DNA of 32,871 bases, from assembly GCA_031263565.1 (NCBI GenBank), contig JAISFR010000044.1, positions 1 to 32,871 on the forward strand, read 5' to 3'. Below the pieces are notes generated by a model. The model ran no database searches. It was not told where the DNA came from and worked only from the letters and a program-made list of their open reading frames with translations. Source of the stretch: Candidatus Adiutrix sp. Its GTDB lineage: Bacteria; Desulfobacterota; Desulfarculia; Adiutricales; Adiutricaceae. Of the stretch, positions 28,766 to 32,871 are shown piece by piece. The first letter of the stretch is position 1; each line of letters starts with the position of its first letter. The translations under genes and the position numbers were made by a program.

Positions 28766-31318
28766 CTATTTATGGTCGGCTAAAAAGGCGTTGACCCGGG
28801 ACCGGACCTCGGCGGCGCTCAAAAGGGTCAGGGCTTCGGCGGCCAGTTCCCGGCAGTCGCTGAGGCGCAGGCGCCGCACGGCGGCCTTGACCGCCGGCAG
28901 GGCCGAGACGCTGACGCTCAGTTCGTCCACCCCCAGGCCCAGGAGAATCGGGATGGCCGCCGGCTCCCCGGCCAGGCCGCCGCAGACCCCCACCCACTTG
29001 CCGTGGCGATGGGCGCCTTGAACGGTCTGGTTGATCAGCGTCAAAACCGCCGGGTGCAGGCCGTCGGCCATCTTGGCCAGGCGGGGATGCCCCCGGTCGA
29101 TGGCCAGGGTATACTGGGTCAGGTCGTTGGTGCCGATGGAGAAGAAATCCACCTCGGCGGCCAGTCCCTGGGCCAGGACCGCCGCCGAAGGCACTTCCAC
29201 CATGATGCCCACCTGAACCCCGGCCCTGATCCCCAGGGCCTGTTTCTGTTCAGCCACAATGGCTTTGGCTTCCCGAACCTCTTCGATGGCTGACACCATG
29301 GGGAACATGATACAGAGATGGCTGAAGGGCGCGGCCGACAGAATGGCCCGGACCTGGGCGGTCAGGAGTTCCGGCCCCAGAAGGTTCAGGCGGATGCCCC
29401 GGACCCCCAGAAAGGGGTTGACTTCCGGGGGCAGCGGCAAATAGGCCAGGGGCTTGTCGCCGCCCACGTCCAGGGTGCGGACCACCAGGTCCCGCTCCGG
29501 CCCCAGGGCCTTGGCCACGGCCGTATAAACCGAGGCCTGCTCGGCTTCGTCGGGGGCCTCGGTACGCCCCAGGAAAAGAAATTCCGAGCGCAACAGGCCC
29601 ACGCCTTCCCCGCCCAGGCCGACACTTTCCTCGGCCTCGGCCAGGCCGCTGATGTTGGCCGCCACCTTCAGGCGCCGGCCGTCGCGGGTCACGGCCGGCT
29701 CGGCGGCCACGGCCAGTTCCCTGGCCCGGGCCCGGGCGGCCTCGTTCCGGGCCACCTTGATGGCCGCCATTTCCTCCACGCTGGGTGAAAGGCGCAACTC
29801 GGCCCGGCCGCCGTCCAGAACGGCCGGAAGGCCGTCGGGAATTTCCAGAACCCGGGCCTCAATGGCGGCGATGGCCGGCAGACCCGCCGACCGGGCCAGA
29901 ATGGCCACATGGCTGGTGGCCCCGCCGCCGGTGGTGCAGAAGCCCGCAACCCGCCGCTTGTCCAGTGAGGCGATATCGGAAGGGGTCAAATCTTCAGCGA
30001 TCAGAATGCTTTCTTCCGGGATCGCGGCCGGCCCGCTCCGCTGGCCGCTCAGATGCCCCAGCACTCGCCGGCCGACATCCCGGAGGTCGTTGGCCCGCCC
30101 GGCCAGAAGTTCGTTTTTCAGGTTTTTTAAGGTTTCAGCCTGGGCCAGGTAGGCCGTGCGCCAGGCCAGGGCGGCGCTCTGCCCTTTTTTCAGGCCGTCA
30201 TAGGTCTGGCTCAGCAGTTCCGGGTCCTCCAGAATTTCCTGATGGGCGGCGAAGATGGCCGCCTTGCCCACGTCGGCCGACAGGCGCAGTTGATTCTGAA
30301 GCTCTTTCAGCTCTTTTTTGGAGGCGGCCAGGGCCTGGATCAGGGCCTCGCGCTCGGCAGCTTCACCCCGGCCCTTTTCCTCGATTTTTATTTCCGACTG
30401 GCGCAGTTGGAAAATGCGGCCGGTGACCAGGCCGGGGGAGGCGGCAACGCCCCGCAGAATGTTGGGGTCGCCGGCAGGTTCAGCCCGCGGCGGCCTGGCG
30501 GGCGGGGCCGGGTCCCTGGGCGCGCCGTGCAGGCTTTCACCCAGGCCGGCCTTGATCAGGGCGGCCAGGTGCTCCACAGCCTCGGCCGCGTCCGGCCCCA
30601 CGGCCCTGACCCGCACCCGGTCGTGCCGCTTGACGTCCAGGCCCATGACCGAAACCACGCTTTTGGCGTTGGCCGCCCGGGCGCCTTTAATAAGCCGGAC
30701 ATCGGCGCGGTAACGTTTGGCGCTGTTGCTCAGCACGGCCGTGGGCCGGGCGTGGAGCCCCTCGGGGTTCAGGATGACGATCTCTTCCGTTTCCCGGCTC
30801 TGGCCGGATTCGGCCCGGTCGCCGGCAGCCTCCGCCCCGGCCAGCTCCAGTTCCAGAACCACGCTGCGCCCGGCCTCCACCCGGCCCTCGGCCGGATAAT
30901 AGGCGGCCACTTTCTCGCCGTTGGCAATGACTATCTGGGTCAGAAGGCTGGCCGCCCGGCGGGCCAGCAGAGCGGCGTCAAAGGCGATCAGCGGGTCGCC
31001 GACCGTCACCCGGTCGCCTTCGGCCACTTTGGGGCTGAAGCCTTCACCTTTGAGGCCGACCGTTTCCAGGCCGATATGCATCAGCACTTCCAGGCCTTCA
31101 TCGGTGCTTACGGTCAGGGCGTGGCGGGCTTTGTGCAGCAGAGTCACCCGGCCGTCGACCGGCGAGAGCAGAACCTCGCTGGCGGGGTCGATGGAAACGC
31201 CGTCACCCACCATTTTCCGGGCGAACGTGGGGTCAGGCACTTCGGCCAGGGGCAGCATCAGGCCAGAAAGCGGCGCCATGAGTTTCAAGCGGTCAGGTCT
31301 GGATACATCCGACGTCAT
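28766..31318 (-). CDS. PTS EIIA-HPr-EI fusion protein
   Basis: This protein of about 850 residues joins all soluble PTS steps. EIIA(Glc-type) at about 10-160 has the active His81 ([10 protein letters not shown]) and helper His66. HPr at about 178-265 has His189 ([11 protein letters not shown]) and the Ser46-like Ser220 in [11 protein letters not shown]. Enzyme I from about 285 to the end has His470 ([10 protein letters not shown]) and Cys779, in VCGGLAGEP where most EI read CGELAG or CGEMAG. It should take phosphate from PEP through to the EIIB encoded just downstream. ATG at 31318 is preferred because AAGGAGG lies 4 nt upstream; ATG at 31381 has no such site. Ser220 suggests possible control by HPr kinase, if one exists. 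Confidence 0.95.
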   Translation of the reverse strand: MTSDVSRPDRLKLMAPLSGLMLPLAEVPDPTFARKMVGDGVSIDPASEVLLSPVDGRVTLLHKARHALTVSTDEGLEVLMHIGLETVGLKGEGFSPKVAEGDRVTVGDPLIAFDAALLARRAASLLTQIVIANGEKVAAYYPAEGRVEAGRSVVLELELAGAEAAGDRAESGQSRETEEIVILNPEGLHARPTAVLSNSAKRYRADVRLIKGARAANAKSVVSVMGLDVKRHDRVRVRAVGPDAAEAVEHLAALIKAGLGESLHGAPRDPAPPARPPRAEPAGDPNILRGVAASPGLVTGRIFQLRQSEIKIEEKGRGEAAEREALIQALAASKKELKELQNQLRLSADVGKAAIFAAHQEILEDPELLSQTYDGLKKGQSAALAWRTAYLAQAETLKNLKNELLAGRANDLRDVGRRVLGHLSGQRSGPAAIPEESILIAEDLTPSDIASLDKRRVAGFCTTGGGATSHVAILARSAGLPAIAAIEARVLEIPDGLPAVLDGGRAELRLSPSVEEMAAIKVARNEAARARARELAVAAEPAVTRDGRRLKVAANISGLAEAEESVGLGGEGVGLLRSEFLFLGRTEAPDEAEQASVYTAVAKALGPERDLVVRTLDVGGDKPLAYLPLPPEVNPFLGVRGIRLNLLGPELLTAQVRAILSAAPFSHLCIMFPMVSAIEEVREAKAIVAEQKQALGIRAGVQVGIMVEVPSAAVLAQGLAAEVDFFSIGTNDLTQYTLAIDRGHPRLAKMADGLHPAVLTLINQTVQGAHRHGKWVGVCGGLAGEPAAIPILLGLGVDELSVSVSALPAVKAAVRRLRLSDCRELAAEALTLLSAAEVRSRVNAFLADHK

Positions 31319-31329
31319 ATCGCCTCCTT

Positions 31330-31375
31330 CTTCCAATTCCGTTTCAAAGATGCGTTCAATATACAGAATTGGAAG
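31330..31375. promoter_or_regulatory. Inverted repeat adjoining the PTS ribosome-binding site
   Basis: CTTCCAATTC (31330-31339) and GAATTGGAAG (31366-31375) are perfect 10-bp inverted arms 26 bp apart. On the minus strand the distal arm touches the AAGGAGG ribosome-binding site of the EIIA-HPr-EI gene. It may be an operator for a sugar regulator or an RNA hairpin that gates translation. A TATATT between the arms (31363-31358 on the minus strand) could be a -10, though no -35 at the right spacing was found. Confidence 0.5.
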
Positions 31376-31662
31376 GGTCAACCTGTTGGGGACGCCGTGT
31401 CAGCGGGAATAAACCGCCGCGGAGGCGCCGCTGTGGTTGGAAAAGACCGGAGGGCGCCGTAACGCGCCGTGGTTTTCCACAGCGGCCCGGATGTGTTCGG
31501 CACATCAAAATACTACACATTTTTCGGAGAGCAGTCAATCGTCGACCCAGATATTTTATGTCCGTCATTCTCATAATTTCCGGTTCGAGGGACGGGCTGT
31601 GGAAACGGAGCCCACGGGTTACCGCGCCACATCGCGACTCTGCTGCAACCCTGGTTTTTTGA
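31376..31662. other. Non-coding region between PTS genes and tRNA-Arg
   Basis: No protein gene is supported here. A compound hairpin spans 31428-31485: CCGCTGTGG at 31428-31436 pairs with 31477-31485, and an inner GGCGC/GCGCC pair lies at 31453-31457 and 31464-31468. A small ATGTG-TTCGG-CACAT hairpin lies at 31491-31505. These could be leader or terminator structures of the divergent PTS and tRNA units. The rest shows nothing recognisable. Confidence 0.4.
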
Positions 31663-31689
31663 TTGACAATTACGCCTAAAAATTATACT
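31663..31689 (+). promoter_or_regulatory. Sigma-70-type promoter for tRNA-Arg
   Basis: A perfect TTGACA (31663-31668) precedes TATACT (31684-31689) with a short 15-bp spacer. The tRNA begins 13 bp after the -10. Confidence 0.65.
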
Positions 31690-31701
31690 CTGAATAAATT
31701 C

Positions 31702-31778
31702 GCGCCCGTAGCTCAGCTGGATAGAGCGCCGGACTACGAATCCGTAGGTCGCAAGTTCGAATCTTGCCGGGCGCGCCA
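31702..31778 (+). tRNA. tRNA-Arg (anticodon ACG)
   Basis: A full 77-nt cloverleaf with encoded CCA can be drawn. Acceptor GCGCCCG (31702-31708) pairs with CGGGCGC (31768-31774). The D arm is GCTC/GAGC with AGCTGGATA loop. The anticodon loop is CTACGAA with ACG at 34-36. The T arm is GCAAG-TTCGAAT-CTTGC. Discriminator G and CCA follow. The anticodon stem has a C-T mismatch at 27-43 but four good pairs. A34 should be edited to inosine by TadA to read CGN codons. The 3' half probably serves as an integration site for the element that follows. Confidence 0.97.
31756..31778. other. Candidate attachment site at the tRNA 3' end
   Basis: Integrases of the tyrosine family often use the T loop and acceptor end of tRNA genes. 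Here the tRNA is followed closely by repeats and a plasmid-type replication gene. The second copy of the core would lie beyond the window, so the exact limits are unknown. Confidence 0.4.
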
Positions 31779-31789
31779 GTAATTTCAAG

Positions 31790-31826
31790 GGCTTACAGCA
31801 TTTTTGTTGTAAGCCATTTCCTTTTT
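31790..31826 (+). terminator. Intrinsic terminator after tRNA-Arg
   Basis: GGCTTACA (31790-31797) pairs with TGTAAGCC (31808-31815) around a 10-nt T-rich loop. ATTTCC and a run of six T residues follow. Confidence 0.75.
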
Positions 31827-31828
31827 TG

Positions 31829-32039
31829 GCTACCAAATAGCTACCAAACGCGCAGAAATTTCTATTTCTCCCTACCACAATCCATCACAACAGTGCGTTT
31901 TCCGGCGCAACCGTCCGCAACCTTCTTTCAAGAGCGGATGGAGGCGATTTCCATCTTCCCAAATCCCCTTGCCTTTATCCATGAGCCTCTAAACCGACTG
32001 CCTTCTCTTTTTGGTAGCTGCCGACTGCCATTTGGTAGC
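31829..32039. repeat. Four copies of a 9-bp repeat in opposed pairs
   Basis: GCTACCAAA occurs at 31829-31837 and 31840-31848, 11 bp apart (one helical turn). Its complement TTTGGTAGC occurs at 32010-32018 and 32031-32039, 21 bp apart (two turns). The second pair is interleaved with a direct repeat CCGACTGCC at 31994-32002 and 32021-32029. The spacing suits cooperative protein binding, such as integrase arm sites or replication iterons. The set lies between the tRNA and the replication gene. Confidence 0.7.
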
Positions 32040-32053
32040 CACCGGGTGTGGCG

Positions 32054-32871
32054 ATGAAGCCGATCATGTCTCCAATACATGCACCGGCCCCAGGCCACAC
32101 TGTGTTTGGCAACCGCTGCAACCACGACCCGCACAATCCTCAATTAAGCCCCCCTGAACCCATCAGGAAGGGGCTTGGGGGCTTGCCGCGCATTTTATCC
32201 CTGGCCGCTGAACGGGCCAAGGATTGGTTTTACCACCCAGATAAATGCCCCCAGTTGCAAACCTCCCCCGACCGCCGGACCCGGAGCGAACGCCGGGAGG
32301 CTTGCCAGGTCGTCCTGGAAGCCCTCTTGAGCCGCCTGGACCTGACCTCCCTCTGCGTCGGCGTCCCGACCCCGGCCAACGGCTTCATCGACATGGACAT
32401 GAAAAGCATCGTCCAGCTCACCGGCCTGGGTCAGCGCCGCTGTGAACGGGCCATCGGCCAACTCAAGCAGGCCGGTTTCATCACCGTCAAACAGCCCCGC
32501 CTCAAAAACGGGGAAGGCCGATATGTCGGTCTCCGGGCCGTCCGGGTCATCACCAAAGACTTTTTCGACTGGCTCGGCCTGGGGCCGATGCTGGCAAAGG
32601 AACGGGCCAGGGCCGGCGCCGCCCTCAAAAGGAAGGCCAGAGCCGCCGGTAAAAGCCTCAGCGACCTGATGGAACGGGTCGGCCAGCTCTTCCATAAAAA
32701 AGGGCTGGACGACCGGCCCAAGCCCAAGGCGATGGACCTGGAAACGGTTCGAGCCTGGAATCGCCTTCTCGGAGATTATTTCAAACAGGGCCTGGACACT
32801 AAAGAGGCCCAAAGACTGGTCAATGAAAAATTCGGATTCCCCCCGAGCTGGAGCCCCGGCCAGGGTGCGCC
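32054..32871 (+). CDS. repA: Plasmid-type replication initiator RepA, partial at window end
   Basis: An open frame of 272 codons runs off the window without a stop. It encodes a protein like RepA initiators of proteobacterial plasmids: GGLPRILSLAAERAKDWFYH, then RSERREACQVVLEALLSRLD with LTSLCVGVPTPANG, and a winged-helix block MKSIVQLTGLGQRRCERAIG followed by QLKQAGFITV. This region binds origin DNA in such proteins. ATG at 32054 is the first in frame, with only a weak GGGTGTGG upstream; ATG at 32066 or GTG at 32102 are alternatives, and the first 40 residues look unconserved. Position next to tRNA-Arg and the repeat set suggests an integrated plasmid or a replicating ICE. Confidence 0.8.
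   Translation, partial: MKPIMSPIHAPAPGHTVFGNRCNHDPHNPQLSPPEPIRKGLGGLPRILSLAAERAKDWFYHPDKCPQLQTSPDRRTRSERREACQVVLEALLSRLDLTSLCVGVPTPANGFIDMDMKSIVQLTGLGQRRCERAIGQLKQAGFITVKQPRLKNGEGRYVGLRAVRVITKDFFDWLGLGPMLAKERARAGAALKRKARAAGKSLSDLMERVGQLFHKKGLDDRPKPKAMDLETVRAWNRLLGDYFKQGLDTKEAQRLVNEKFGFPPSWSPGQGA

Noticed and set aside
31513-31878. Minus-strand open frame of 121 codons across the tRNA
   Set aside because: Its middle ([18 protein letters not shown]) is the well-known spurious translation of the antisense of a tRNA gene.
32195-32812. Minus-strand open frame of 205 codons near the right end
   Set aside because: It is antisense to the open repA frame, which carries recognisable RepA motifs and continues past the window.

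Overview
The window reads as GC-rich chromosomal DNA of a Gram-negative bacterium. Its features include outer-membrane beta-barrel and lipoprotein signals, dTDP-sugar synthesis for surface polysaccharide, a GspE/PilB ATPase and two chemotaxis receptors. The mix of LeuRS, GlnRS, methyl-accepting proteins with very short HAMP linkers, a lone cobyric acid synthase and a fused PTS phosphotransfer protein would suit an anaerobic or gut-associated member of the Desulfobacterota (former Deltaproteobacteria). That placement is inference; no rRNA or other marker in the window settles it.

Layout. 1-127 is a long imperfect palindrome beside lemA. 146-5642 (minus strand) carries hisD-glnS-gspE/pilB, joined by two ATGA overlaps, then lemA. 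5835-11839 (plus) holds leuS, a chemotaxis receptor and a secreted LysM protein. 11769-13052 is a divergent repressor/target switch with a clear palindromic operator. 13072-17882 is a patch of envelope and poorly known genes: a lipoprotein, a DUF1573 protein, a glycosyltransferase, a CAAX-protease-like membrane protein without the HExxH site, a KptA-like protein without its catalytic residues, and a secreted SNase-like nuclease. 18048-20460 is cobQ-rfbA, facing a Cache-type chemotaxis receptor. 22477-23982 is a HerA-like ATPase. 23983-24477 has no protein gene but holds what looks like an independent structured RNA gene of about 340 nt with its own promoter and a strong terminator. alr follows, then a minus-strand outer-membrane barrel protein with a near-perfect sigma-70 promoter.

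26962-31318 (minus) is a compact sugar PTS: an EIIA-HPr-EI fusion followed by a glucose/GlcNAc-type EIICB that carries a second, cysteine-less EIIB-like domain. Together these can pass phosphate from PEP to an imported sugar. The right end holds tRNA-Arg(ACG), its terminator, four copies of a 9-bp repeat and the start of a plasmid-type replication initiator that runs off the window. This looks like the left edge of an integrated replicon or ICE at the tRNA 3' end.

The points most worth a second look are the unassigned structured RNA at 24110-24451, the adjacent pair of apparent pseudoenzymes at 15326-17283, the cysteine-less EIIB domain, the operator-promoter switch at 12199-12295, and the tRNA/repeat/repA junction at 31702-32871.
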